This document shows positions 45,449-53,574 of a DNA stretch of 64,000 bases, one piece after another (the first letter of the stretch is position 1; each line of letters opens with the position of its first letter). Source of the stretch: JAHJDS01 sp964569795. GTDB lineage: Bacteria > Desulfobacterota > Desulfarculia > Desulfarculales > JAHJDS01. A program made the position numbers and the translations under genes. The notes beneath the pieces were generated by a model, which ran no database searches, was not told the DNA's origin, and was given only the letters and a program-made list of their open reading frames with translations. The stretch lies in assembly GCA_964569795.1 (NCBI GenBank), contig CAZMVB010000007.1, forward strand, positions 1-64,000. The letters run 5' to 3'.

Positions 45449-45857
45449 CGTCGGTTTTCAGTGTAAATCCCGCTCGGACTCCGGTCCAGGCAAGGCCTTC
45501 CGGAGTTCGAGCGAGACCTGATCATACGCCCGCCTACAGGGTCCACTTGCCGTGGAAACAGGTATCCCGGACGTTTTCGGCCTTGTCCCTGGCCCAGGAC
45601 CTGCGGATTATTCATGAGACTCCTCCTGCGGCGCGTGCCAGTGGGCACCATAATTCACGCGGTAGCACGGTGTCAGTCCGGCCTTCTAAGCCCCGAACGA
45701 ACGCCCTGCTGTCGGCGAGGCTCGTTTCGCCATTTTGGTGCTCATGAGGTGGACCTTAATTCCAGGGCACACTTGAAAAATTTGCTGGATCGGCTAGGGG
45801 CTGAGGAACACAATCGGACCTGGGCCTGAATACAAGCTTAACCACGGGAGCACAACG
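45449..45857. other. Intergenic region holding a fragment of a DUF3795 gene
   Basis: Of these 409 bases, 45534-45600 is a copy of the end of the DUF3795 gene, described separately. The remainder (45601-45857) shows no convincing gene; a GGGAGC site just before 45858 serves the DUF202 gene. No terminator with a T-run was seen. Confidence 0.5.
45534..45600 (-). pseudogene. C-terminal remnant of a DUF3795 gene
   Basis: On the minus strand the frame reads WARDKAENVRDTCFHGKWTL followed by TAG. This matches the end of the intact gene at 47913-48320 (WARDKAEQVRDTYFYGKWTL). Similarity stops near 45600, so only about 21 codons remain. It is a dead fragment left by duplication or deletion. Confidence 0.75.
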
Positions 45858-46712
45858 ATGGACAAAGAGCGGATTGAAGAGCAATTTCCCACGGTGGTGC
45901 ACAACCTGGTCGAGTTGACTCAGGAGCAAAACGAACTGACCTCTAAGCTGGTCAACCTGGCGGGCACCCGGACCACCTTGGCCACGCAGCGCACCGCCGC
46001 CTCGGACAAGCGGACGTTCCTTGCAGAGGAGCGGACCACCATGTCCCGGGAGCAGACCGATTTCAGCCACAAGAACCTTGAGCTGGCGGAATTGCGCACC
46101 CGGCTGTCCGAGCGCCGGAGCGAAATGGCCGAGGCGCGCACCGGCCTGTCCGAGAGGCGGACCGGCCTGGCCAACGACCGCTCCGAATTGGCCCTGTTGC
46201 GCACCGACCTCTCCGGGAAGCGGACCGATCTGGCCGAAAAACGGACCAGCCTGGCCGATGAACGTAGCGACCTGGCCAAAGACCGAACGGAATTCGCCAG
46301 GCTGCGCACCGGCCTGTCCGAGAAGCGGACCGGCCTGGCCGACGACCGCACCGAGATGGCCGCCCAGCGCACCACCTTTTCGGAGCGCCGCACCCACCTG
46401 GCCCAGGGCCGCAACGAGCTGGCCCACTCGCGGACCCATCTGGCCAGCTACCGGTGTCTCTTGGCCCGGGGCCGCACCGAGCTGGCCTTCATCCGCACCG
46501 GTCTGGCCCTGATCGCCCTGGGACTGGGCATGATGCGCTATTTCGGCTTTGGGCCCTGGACGATCCTCGATGGGTCCATCGTGCTCGTGGGCGGGGCGTC
46601 GGCCCTCTTCGGCATCACCCACTTCTTCACCACCCAGAAGATCCAACGCCGCTTCGAGCAGAAACTCGAGCACGTGCTGGCCCTGGAGATGAAGACGGGC
46701 GGAAAATTGTGA
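45858..46712 (+). CDS. DUF202 (YidH-like) membrane protein with 26-heptad coiled-coil extension
   Basis: Residues 36-217 are 26 consecutive heptads of the form xxRTxLA or xxRTxLS, without a single break in register. The last heptads run directly into the DUF202 signature (RTELAFIRTGLALIALGLGMM) and two membrane helices (about 209-230 and 236-257). A short basic C-terminus follows. DUF202 proteins are normally about 100 residues with one or two such RT units, so the array looks like amplification of that motif. A long rod anchored in the membrane is predicted. Function is unknown. It lies between duplicated gene fragments. Confidence 0.8.
   Translation: MDKERIEEQFPTVVHNLVELTQEQNELTSKLVNLAGTRTTLATQRTAASDKRTFLAEERTTMSREQTDFSHKNLELAELRTRLSERRSEMAEARTGLSERRTGLANDRSELALLRTDLSGKRTDLAEKRTSLADERSDLAKDRTEFARLRTGLSEKRTGLADDRTEMAAQRTTFSERRTHLAQGRNELAHSRTHLASYRCLLARGRTELAFIRTGLALIALGLGMMRYFGFGPWTILDGSIVLVGGASALFGITHFFTTQKIQRRFEQKLEHVLALEMKTGGKL
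45963..46508 (+). repeat. Array of 26 tandem 21-bp heptad codons
   Basis: Each unit encodes one heptad with Arg-Thr at positions 3-4 and Leu/Met/Phe-Ala/Ser at 6-7 (for example DKRTFLA, GKRTDLA, EKRTSLA, DDRTEMA). The nucleotide copies have diverged enough to avoid exact repeats, but cCGGACCxxCCTGGCC-like cores recur every 21 bases. Confidence 0.85.
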
Positions 46713-47074
46713 GCCGGCGAATGGCCGCACGCCGGCCCGGGTCAATCCACTGAGTGAGGTGGACCTGGTCTTCCTGGACCAGAGGGAGAGGTTAAACTGA
46801 GTGTCCAAGGAGGCTGAAAGGTGAAAGAAGAGAAGAGGATCGAGCTTGGAGTGGTCGAGGGCGCCGACCGGACGGTGTACCGCCACCCCTCGGGCTTGAC
46901 CTGCACCTGGACCTTTCGAATCCGGCTGATGAAGTAGGCCTTAGGGCCTAATTCGGATCGAGGCCGCGCCCGATCTGACCGGAAACTAGTACTTTGTTCT
47001 GGCTTGTGCTCATTCTTGAGGTCTGGGAGGGAATTCAGTCTCACGAATGTTTGGTCGCATCGTTTCAGTGTTGT
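46713..47074. other. Intergenic region holding a truncated copy of the secreted-protein gene
   Basis: Within these 362 bases a 38-codon frame at 46821-46937 repeats the end of the 45011-45448 gene. The rest shows no gene. Composition shifts from G+C-rich to A+T-rich after about 46940, marking the edge of the inserted HEPN-like gene. Confidence 0.5.
46821..46937 (+). pseudogene. Truncated paralogue of the small secreted protein (still open, 38 codons)
   Basis: GTG 46821 has an AAGGAGG site 9 bases upstream and reads VKEEKRIELGVVEGA, then DRTVYRHPSGLTCTWTFRIR and LMK. From DRTVY on it matches the C-terminus of the 45011-45448 product (GRTVYRHPSGFTCTWTFQIR). The signal peptide and most cysteines are gone, so the original function cannot persist. 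It is probably a remnant, though it could be translated. Confidence 0.65.
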
Positions 47075-47794
47075 CTATTTTCGGAAAGCAGCAATTAAAT
47101 CTTTTATACCGGCAATCATTCTATGAACCTCATTTTTATCCACTTTGTCGAAATGACCGTGATCCGCATTATTTCTAATAGCTGCCCATGCGGCAATATG
47201 TTTTGATTGTGTCAAATTTAATAATTGGTCTTTACGCAGCTTTTGGTCTAATAAGTTGATATTTTTAAGATTTTCTTGCGTCGTGTCGGGATTGTTTTGG
47301 TGGCAAAGCGTTCTCAGGAAATTTTCTAGGACTGCGCCTGCCAGAGAAGCTGCCGCGCAATAATATTTTTTTTTGGCTAAGTGTTCAGCTTGGTCCAGGT
47401 AGTCATATACTATTTCTGTACGGAGTGATAATTCTATACCTTCAATTAGGCCGGCTTTAGAAATTTCGTAAGTTGCTTTTAACAGATCCAGTCCAATTTC
47501 CCATAAATAAATCGGATCACCGAGCCGTTTTATGCCTTCAATTTCTGCGGTCAATGGGTGACTTTTTGGGAGGATATATTCAAATAGAGACTGGCATTTA
47601 TACCACCATAGTCTTACTCTTGACGAATCTATGTATCTACGCATATATGGTTCTTGTGGAACATAGTCTGTAAGCCAACCGTTGTTTCTAGGGTATTTTA
47701 TTTCTTCTCTTATGGTAGTTTCAATGTCAGTTCCTTCCCTTATTAGTTCCTCAAATATCGAATAGATTTCTTCTTTTGTTTTAGACACTGCCAT
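47075..47794 (-). CDS. HEPN-like A+T-rich protein, probably acquired
   Basis: The 239-residue protein is helical and soluble. Its C-terminal half (about 130-237) resembles HEPN/DUF4145-like helical bundles: ASLAGAVLENFLRTLCHQ, then AWAAIRNNADHGHFDKVDKNEVHRMIAGIKDLIAAF. It contains R-N-N-A-D-H, which fits the Rx4-6H motif of HEPN ribonucleases. The gene is strikingly A+T-rich against its neighbours and has its own good promoter. These are marks of a horizontally acquired defence- or toxin-type gene. No antitoxin (MNT) partner is adjacent. RNase activity is inference from the motif. Confidence 0.55.
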   Translation of the reverse strand: MAVSKTKEEIYSIFEELIREGTDIETTIREEIKYPRNNGWLTDYVPQEPYMRRYIDSSRVRLWWYKCQSLFEYILPKSHPLTAEIEGIKRLGDPIYLWEIGLDLLKATYEISKAGLIEGIELSLRTEIVYDYLDQAEHLAKKKYYCAAASLAGAVLENFLRTLCHQNNPDTTQENLKNINLLDQKLRKDQLLNLTQSKHIAAWAAIRNNADHGHFDKVDKNEVHRMIAGIKDLIAAFRK

Positions 47795-47843
47795 GATGGT
47801 GATACCATTTAAAAGTAATAGTATATACGGGAGTCAGACTTAT

Positions 47844-47872
47844 ATTTTAATCCGCCAATTGATAATGGTCAA
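47844..47872 (-). promoter_or_regulatory. Sigma70-type promoter of the HEPN-like gene
   Basis: On the minus strand TTGACC (47867-47872) is 17 bases from TAAAAT (47844-47849); both match 5 of 6. The leader would be about 43 nt. Confidence 0.6.
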
Positions 47873-47912
47873 GAGGTCGGGGACCGGTCTATCCGTATCG
47901 GGCGTGATGGCC

Positions 47913-48320
47913 TTACAGGGTCCACTTGCCGTAAAAATAGGTGTCCCGGACCTGTTCGGCCTTGTCCCTGGCCCACGACTCCAGGCCCATCTTTTTAATC
48001 AAACATAAATTAAAGACCTTGGCGTTGTGCCACTTGGCGGCCTGATCCACGTAGGGATGCAGCAGGTCGCAGGGGAAGTCGGCGCAATCGGAGCAGAACT
48101 CGATCCCCTTGGCCTCGGCGCAGGGGTACAGCCGGCAGGGCATGGCCAGATGGTGCAGTTGGGCCTGGGCCGGCCGGCATCCCGGACAGGCCGCCTCCTC
48201 CAGGGGCAGGCCCAGCACCTCGGATACCAGGCCCCGCTTCTCGGGGTCCTCGTTGGCCAGATACAGATAACACACGAAACACGGCAGGCCGCAGGGCGCG
48301 GTCATTTGCCGGTAGTCCAT
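47913..48320 (-). CDS. DUF3795 protein
   Basis: This 135-residue cysteine-rich protein has the DUF3795 layout: APCGLPCFVCYLYLA at the N-terminus, CPGCRPAQ in the middle, then MPCRLYPCAEAKGIEFCSDCADFPC. The cysteines probably bind zinc or a cluster; function is not established for the family. A partial second copy of its 3' end occurs at 45534-45600. It is the intact member of a duplicated pair. The start ATG 48320 follows a GGAGGACC site. Confidence 0.85.
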   Translation of the reverse strand: MDYRQMTAPCGLPCFVCYLYLANEDPEKRGLVSEVLGLPLEEAACPGCRPAQAQLHHLAMPCRLYPCAEAKGIEFCSDCADFPCDLLHPYVDQAAKWHNAKVFNLCLIKKMGLESWARDKAEQVRDTYFYGKWTL

Positions 48321-48364
48321 GGGGTCCTCCGGTTGCTAGGCTCGAGGAGTCCGGCCGCCGGGGC

Positions 48365-49144
48365 TCAGAGGTGATGCAGGACCAGCCAGTCAATTATCCG
48401 GTCCGCCACGGCCTGCCATCGGGGCTCGAGCATCATGTCGTGGGCCGTTTTTTCGAAGATGGTCGCCTCGACGCCGCAGGCCAGGGCGGTCTGGTCCACT
48501 TCCTTTTCAATGAAGATCGTGTCGTCGGCCGCGCCCAGGACCAGGACCGGCACGTTGTCCAGTTTGGGCCGGGGACGCATCACCAGCATGTGAATGAAGG
48601 CGAAAAACGACTCGGGTTGCAGCCGCTGGAAGTGTTTCTTGACCACAACCTCGGGCGTGTCCGCCGAGAAAAAGGCCTCCCGGGCCAGGGCGGGCGTGCC
48701 CACGATCGGCCACAGGCTCAGGCCCAGATTGGCCTTGAGAAAGGCCAGGGGATGGCGGGCCGCGATCCGCAGCGTCGTGGCCAGCACCCCGCCCGGTGGC
48801 ACCGAGGCCAAAAGGACCGCCGCCGCGGCCGAGTATTGTTCGAGATACTTCCGGACGATGAAGCCGCCCATGGAGTGGGCGACCAGGATCGGCGGCGCGT
48901 CCAGCCCGGCCGTGACCCGGGCCAGGTCGGCCACGTAGCCCTTCATCCCGGCGAACCGCCAGTTGCCCTGGCTGGCCCCGTGGCCCCGGAGACTGAAGGC
49001 CACGCACCGGTAACCGTTTTCCACGAAGTACGGGACGAAATGGTCCAGCCAGCACCAGGCCCCGTGCCAGGCGCCATGGACAAAGACGATCGGGGTCGGT
49101 CTGGCCTCCCCCTGGGGCCGGCGGTCGATGATCTCCAGTTCCAT
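48365..49144 (-). CDS. Alpha/beta hydrolase
   Basis: The 259-residue protein has the oxyanion HGAWHGAWCW motif (about 22-31), nucleophile elbow AHSMGG (Ser about 92), an acid in LGAADDTIF and the final His in TAHDMM. The set is a complete catalytic triad. The HGxWHGAWCW pattern is common in plant esterase/methylesterase-like and bacterial EstE-type hydrolases. ATG 49144 is preceded by AGGAGG at ideal spacing, which rules out the 35 extra upstream codons. Substrate is unknown. The next gene is the hybrid kinase, 114 bases upstream on the same strand. Confidence 0.88.
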   Translation of the reverse strand: MELEIIDRRPQGEARPTPIVFVHGAWHGAWCWLDHFVPYFVENGYRCVAFSLRGHGASQGNWRFAGMKGYVADLARVTAGLDAPPILVAHSMGGFIVRKYLEQYSAAAAVLLASVPPGGVLATTLRIAARHPLAFLKANLGLSLWPIVGTPALAREAFFSADTPEVVVKKHFQRLQPESFFAFIHMLVMRPRPKLDNVPVLVLGAADDTIFIEKEVDQTALACGVEATIFEKTAHDMMLEPRWQAVADRIIDWLVLHHL

Positions 49145-49258
49145 GGAAACCTCCTGGTGGCCTGGGGTAAAAACGGGGGCGAGGTTCGGCACCGGCGGCG
49201 GCCGGGGCCGGCTCCCGGCCATTATCGCCCGGGGGCGGCCCGACCTCAAGGACTATTT

Positions 49259-52009
49259 TTATGATTTTGTACTACAAATGTCGCGGATGGCCTGGCCCAG
49301 TTGCCTGACGTTCATCGGTTTCATTAATACCCGCCGGACGCCCATGGCCGAGGCCCGGGCGGTCAGTCGCTCGTCAATGAAGCCGGTGCACAACAGGACG
49401 GGCACGTCGGACCGGACGTCCAGGATCTCCCGGGCCAGGTCGCAGCCGGTCATCTTGGGCATGGTCTGATCGGCGATGACCACGTCGAAGTCGTCAGGCG
49501 ATTTCCGGAAGAGTGCGAGGGCCTCGGGGCTGGAGGTGGTGGCCGTCACCCGATAGCCCAATAGGGACAGCATTTCCCGGCCGACATCCACCAGGGCCGC
49601 CTCGTCGTCCACGAACAGGACATGCTCCGAGCCGGTGGGCAGGGGTTGGGTCTCGACCTCTCTTCCGTCACCCCCCGGGGACCGGATGGCCGGCAAGAGG
49701 ACGCGGAAGGTGGCCCCCTTTTTCAGGCGGCTGTCCACGGTGATGGTCCCGCCCAGGGAATGGGCGATGCCGTGGACCACGGACAGGCCCAGGCCGGTGC
49801 CCTCCTGGGGTCCCTTGGTGGTGAAAAAGGGATCGAAGATCCGGTCCAGGACGCCCGGATCGATCCCCGGCCCGTTGTCGGAGACCTCGAGGGACACGTA
49901 GTCCCCCGGCCCGAGACCGACGACCGCCCCGGACGAAGACAACTTGACCCGGCGCAGCGCGACCTTGAGCCATCCCCCCCGGCGGGCCAGGGCCTGCCCG
50001 GCGTTGGTGCACAGGTTCATCAACATCTGATGGAGCTGGGTCGGGTCGGCCATGACCATGGCGTCGGTGTCCAGCTCGGCCTTGAGGTCGATGGTCGTCG
50101 GCAGCGAGGCCCGCATCAGCTTCAGGACCTCGATGGCCACCAGCCTGACCTGGACCGGCCGTCGCTCCTGCTCGCTGACCCGACTGAAGGTCAGGATCTG
50201 GTTGATCAGGGCCTTGGCCCGGTGGCAGCCGTTTAAGACCTCGGTCAGGTGGTGGGCGTGGTCGTGGTTGGAATCGGTTCCCAGCAGGACCAGTTCCGTG
50301 TATCCGGAGATGGCCCCCAGGATGTTGTTGAAATCGTGGGCGATGCCGCCGGCCAGGGTGCCGATGGCCTCCATCTTCTGGGCCTGGCGGAGCTGAGCCT
50401 CGAGGCGGCGGCGTTCCTCTTCGGCCTGTCGGCGCTGACTGGTGTCCCGGTCAAAGGCCAGGATGAATCGGCGGCCGCCCAGGGTGACGCACCCGGCGCT
50501 GATCTCGACGGGAAACACCGTGCCGTCTTTCCTCCGATGCTCGGCCTCGGCGTTGATCCAGTCGCCGGCCAGCATCCGCCGGATGCGTTCCGGGGCGCGC
50601 CGGGCGGTCGCCTCGGTGTCCAGGTCGGTGATGCGGAGCCCGATCAACTCGTCCCGGGTGTAGCCGTGCATCTCGGCCGCGGCCTGATTGGCGTCCATGA
50701 TTTGGCCGGCCTTATCCCCTTCCGCCTCGAGGATGAAGATGGCGTCTCCGGCCCGCTCGAACAGGGTGCGGTATCTCTCCTCGGCCTCCCGGAGGATGCG
50801 CTCGGCCTCCCGTTGCCGGGTGACGTCGCGCACGGTGGCCGTCCGGACCGACCGGCCCTGGAAAGTCAGATTCTTGCCCCGGATCTCGACCGGGAAGGTC
50901 GAGCCGTCTCGCCGCAGGGCCAGGGCCTCGTACGGCTCTTCAACCCCCTCCTGGACGAGCCGGGCGACCTTTTCCCGGGACTCGGGGGCGATGGTCACCA
51001 GGGACTGGCGGCCGATCAGTTCCTCGCGGGCGCAACCGTGCATGTCGGCGAAGGGGCGGCTGACGTCCAGGATGATCTCTTGATCGTGGACGATGATCCC
51101 GTCCGTGGCGATCTCGTCGGCGAACTTCCGGAACTTCTCCTCGCTCTCCCGGAGGGCCTCCTCGGCCCGCTTGCGGTCGGTGATGTCGCGGGCCGCGGTC
51201 AGGATGGTCGGCCGGCCCTGGACGTCGAACAGGCGGGCGTTCAACTCGGCCGGAATCTGGCGGCCGGACTTGGCCTGGAGCACGACCTCGAACACGGCCC
51301 GTCCCTCCCGCCTCAGCCTGTCCACGCTGTCGGCCAATTCAGCCGGTGTGTGCGGAGCGATCACCGCTTCGGGACGCCGGCCGATCAACTCCTCCCGGGT
51401 GCAGCCCAACCACTGACAGGCGGTCGCATTGACCTCGACAAAGGGGCCGGGGAAGTCATCGGCGGCGGGGTGGTGGACAAAGATGGCGTCATTGCTGCCG
51501 TCCAGCAGGAGGCGATAGCGCTCCTCGGCCTCGGATAGTTCGGTCGTCCGCTGTCTGACCCGCCGGGCCAGTCTTTCCTGGATTCGCTCCTGATGAGTCT
51601 CCCGGGCCATGCGGTCCGAGATGTCCCGGGCCAGGGCACAGTTGAACTGCCGGCCGTCGAGCTCGATGAGGTTGACCGCGACCTCCACCGGCCGTAACCG
51701 GCCGTCCTTGGACCGATGGGTGGCCTCCAGGGTGAACGACCGGCGGCGGAGGAGTTCTTCCCAGTGGGCCGGCCAGGCCTCGGGCGGAAAGGCGGGGTCG
51801 ATGTCGTGGACCGACATGGTCAGCAGCTCGTCCCGGCTGTAACCCAGCCGGTCGCAGGCGGTCCGGTTGACGTCAAAGAACCGTCCGTCCGGTCCCACCC
51901 AGAACACGGACGCGGCGATCATGTCCAGGCTCGTGCGCAGCAGTTGATATTGATGGTCCGGTCTCGACTGGCGGCGGAGGTCGAGACCCTCGGTCCTGGT
52001 CGCTCCCAT
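49259..52009 (-). CDS. Hybrid histidine kinase with four PAS domains and a C-terminal receiver
   Basis: Four PAS domains (about residues 17-130, 165-285, 288-405 and 410-530) lead into a HisKA/HATPase core. The phospho-acceptor His is in GGIAHDFNNIL (near residue 556). The ATP lid shows N box QMLMNLCTNAGQA, VSDNGPGID and FFTTKGPQEGTGLGLSVVHGI. A receiver domain (about 797-914) has VDDEAA, the acceptor Asp in VVIADQTMP (near 846) and a conserved Lys in MKPMN. No transmembrane segment is seen, so it senses a cytoplasmic signal. No separate response regulator or output gene is next to it. A predicted promoter lies at 52080-52108. Confidence 0.92.
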   Translation of the reverse strand: MGATRTEGLDLRRQSRPDHQYQLLRTSLDMIAASVFWVGPDGRFFDVNRTACDRLGYSRDELLTMSVHDIDPAFPPEAWPAHWEELLRRRSFTLEATHRSKDGRLRPVEVAVNLIELDGRQFNCALARDISDRMARETHQERIQERLARRVRQRTTELSEAEERYRLLLDGSNDAIFVHHPAADDFPGPFVEVNATACQWLGCTREELIGRRPEAVIAPHTPAELADSVDRLRREGRAVFEVVLQAKSGRQIPAELNARLFDVQGRPTILTAARDITDRKRAEEALRESEEKFRKFADEIATDGIIVHDQEIILDVSRPFADMHGCAREELIGRQSLVTIAPESREKVARLVQEGVEEPYEALALRRDGSTFPVEIRGKNLTFQGRSVRTATVRDVTRQREAERILREAEERYRTLFERAGDAIFILEAEGDKAGQIMDANQAAAEMHGYTRDELIGLRITDLDTEATARRAPERIRRMLAGDWINAEAEHRRKDGTVFPVEISAGCVTLGGRRFILAFDRDTSQRRQAEEERRRLEAQLRQAQKMEAIGTLAGGIAHDFNNILGAISGYTELVLLGTDSNHDHAHHLTEVLNGCHRAKALINQILTFSRVSEQERRPVQVRLVAIEVLKLMRASLPTTIDLKAELDTDAMVMADPTQLHQMLMNLCTNAGQALARRGGWLKVALRRVKLSSSGAVVGLGPGDYVSLEVSDNGPGIDPGVLDRIFDPFFTTKGPQEGTGLGLSVVHGIAHSLGGTITVDSRLKKGATFRVLLPAIRSPGGDGREVETQPLPTGSEHVLFVDDEAALVDVGREMLSLLGYRVTATTSSPEALALFRKSPDDFDVVIADQTMPKMTGCDLAREILDVRSDVPVLLCTGFIDERLTARASAMGVRRVLMKPMNVRQLGQAIRDICSTKS

Positions 52010-52079
52010 TGGCCTTGTCCTCAGAGGATGATCCGGTCCTGCGGCGGCCGGCCGGCTTCAGGCGACAACCGCTTGGGGG

Positions 52080-52108
52080 ATTGTACCAGTAATCTGACTT
52101 CTTGACTA
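52080..52108 (-). promoter_or_regulatory. Predicted promoter of the hybrid kinase
   Basis: On the minus strand TAGTCA (52103-52108, 4 of 6) is 17 bases from TACAAT (52080-52085, 5 of 6). The leader would be about 64 nt. Confidence 0.45.
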
Positions 52109-52126
52109 GGGTATGCCGCTCCGGGT

Positions 52127-53449
52127 TCAGGCCCGGTCCTCGGGCCTGTCCCGGCGGCGGGGGGGTCGCTTGCCCCGGCCGCCCTTCCGGGCGGGGGTCC
52201 CGGTGTCCTTTCGCCGCCGGGGGGGAGGTCCGCCCCGTTTCCGGGGCGAGACGGGCCCGGCCCGATCGGTCTTGAACATGTCGTCGTCGGCCCACTCGAC
52301 CGGAATGGACTGGGACAGGAATTTTTCGAGGGGTTCCAGGTGCAGGACGTAATCCTCGCAGGCCAGGGTGACGGCCTTGCCCTCCTTGCCCAGCCGGGCG
52401 GTGCGGCCGATGCGGTGGACGTAGTCCTCGGGGTCCTGGGGCAGGTCGTAGTTGATGACGTGGGACACGTTTTCGACGTCGATCCCCCGGGAGGCGACGT
52501 CGGTCGCCACCAGGATCTTCAGCTCGCCCTGCTTGAAGCGGTTCATCAGCCGTATCCGGCGGCGCTGGTCCAGCTGGCCGGTGATGCCCTTGGCGGCATA
52601 GCCGTTGCCCAGGAGCTTGGCCGCCAGCCAGTCCACCCCGGAGCGGGTGTTGCAGAAGATGAGCACCCGTTCCGGGTCCTCGCGCTCCAGGAGCCCCAGC
52701 AGCAGGCTCAGCTTCTCCCGTTTGCCCACGTGAAACAGGGCCTGTTCGACCTCATCGACGACCTTGGTGTCCGAGGCGATCGAGATGCGCTCGGGCAGGT
52801 TCATGTATTCATAGGTCAGCTCCATGACCCGGTAGGACAGGGTGGCCGAAAAGAGCATGGACTGGCGCTTGTCGTAGCGGGGCAGCCGGCGGAGGATGAA
52901 CCGGAGGTCCTTGACGAACCCCAGGTCGAACAGCCGGTCGGCCTCGTCGATGACCACCACCTCGATCCGCTGGGGCTTGAAGATGCCCCGCTTGAGGTAG
53001 TCGATCAGCCGGCCCGGGGTGGCCACCACCACGTCGCAGCCGGCCCGGAGCGAATCGGCCTGGCCGCGGTAGTCGATGCCCCCCAGGATCGAGACCAGTT
53101 TCAGATCGGTGTGGCCGCCCATGATCCCGGCCTGCTCGGCGATCTGCAGGGCCAGTTCCCGGGTGGGGGCGGTGATCAGGGCCCGGGGCTGGCCGCCGGC
53201 GGGTCGCTCCGAGGCCAGCAGACGGTCGAACATGGGGATCAGGAAGGCGGCCGTCTTGCCCGAGCCGGTCTGGGCCTGACCGGCCACGTCCCGGCCGGCC
53301 AGGGCCACGGGCAGGACCTTCTCCTGGATGGGCGTGCAGCGGGAAAAGCCCAGGTCCCTCAGTCCGGCCATCACCTTGGGGGGCAGGTCGAACTCGTCGA
53401 ACGGGCGCCCCCGGGCCAGGGTCGCTTGATCGGCCGGATCGTCTGTCAA
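52127..53449 (-). CDS. DEAD-box ATP-dependent RNA helicase, RhlE/RhlB-like
   Basis: All core motifs are present in order: the Q motif region FSRCTPIQEKVLP, AQTGSGKTAAF (I), PTRELALQ (Ia), TPGRLIDYL (Ib), DEAD (II), SAT (III), IFCNTRSGVDWLA (IV), TDVASRGIDV (V) and HRIGRTARLG (VI). A basic Arg/Gly/Pro/Lys-rich tail of about 60 residues is typical of RhlE- or RhlB-type helicases that act on structured RNA. The start is TTG 53449 with an AGAGG site 7 bases upstream; no ATG fits. It is transcribed divergently from the DUF6178 gene. Confidence 0.95.
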   Translation of the reverse strand: MTDDPADQATLARGRPFDEFDLPPKVMAGLRDLGFSRCTPIQEKVLPVALAGRDVAGQAQTGSGKTAAFLIPMFDRLLASERPAGGQPRALITAPTRELALQIAEQAGIMGGHTDLKLVSILGGIDYRGQADSLRAGCDVVVATPGRLIDYLKRGIFKPQRIEVVVIDEADRLFDLGFVKDLRFILRRLPRYDKRQSMLFSATLSYRVMELTYEYMNLPERISIASDTKVVDEVEQALFHVGKREKLSLLLGLLEREDPERVLIFCNTRSGVDWLAAKLLGNGYAAKGITGQLDQRRRIRLMNRFKQGELKILVATDVASRGIDVENVSHVINYDLPQDPEDYVHRIGRTARLGKEGKAVTLACEDYVLHLEPLEKFLSQSIPVEWADDDMFKTDRAGPVSPRKRGGPPPRRRKDTGTPARKGGRGKRPPRRRDRPEDRA

Positions 53450-53517
53450 TGAAAACCTCTAGTTGCGAATGATACCGAAAAGTCGGATCCGTAATCGGGA
53501 GACTTACCCAGAATCAA

Positions 53518-53546
53518 ACCTTATGTCAGGGGGACCGACTTGTCAA
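53518..53546 (-). promoter_or_regulatory. Promoter of the DEAD-box helicase gene
   Basis: On the minus strand a perfect TTGACA (53541-53546) lies 17 bases from TAAGGT (53518-53523, 3-4 of 6). Its -35 overlaps the -35 of the plus-strand promoter by five bases within TTGTCAA. Leader about 60 nt. Confidence 0.55.
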
Positions 53547-53568
53547 ATGAGCGACACCACACTATAAA
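53540..53568 (+). promoter_or_regulatory. Promoter of the DUF6178 gene, predicted leaderless start
   Basis: TTGTCA (53540-53545, 5 of 6) is 17 bases before TATAAA (53563-53568, 5 of 6). Only six bases separate the -10 from ATG 53575, so transcription should start at or within a base or two of the start codon. No ribosome site exists. Confidence 0.6.
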
Positions 53569-53574
53569 TAGGGC

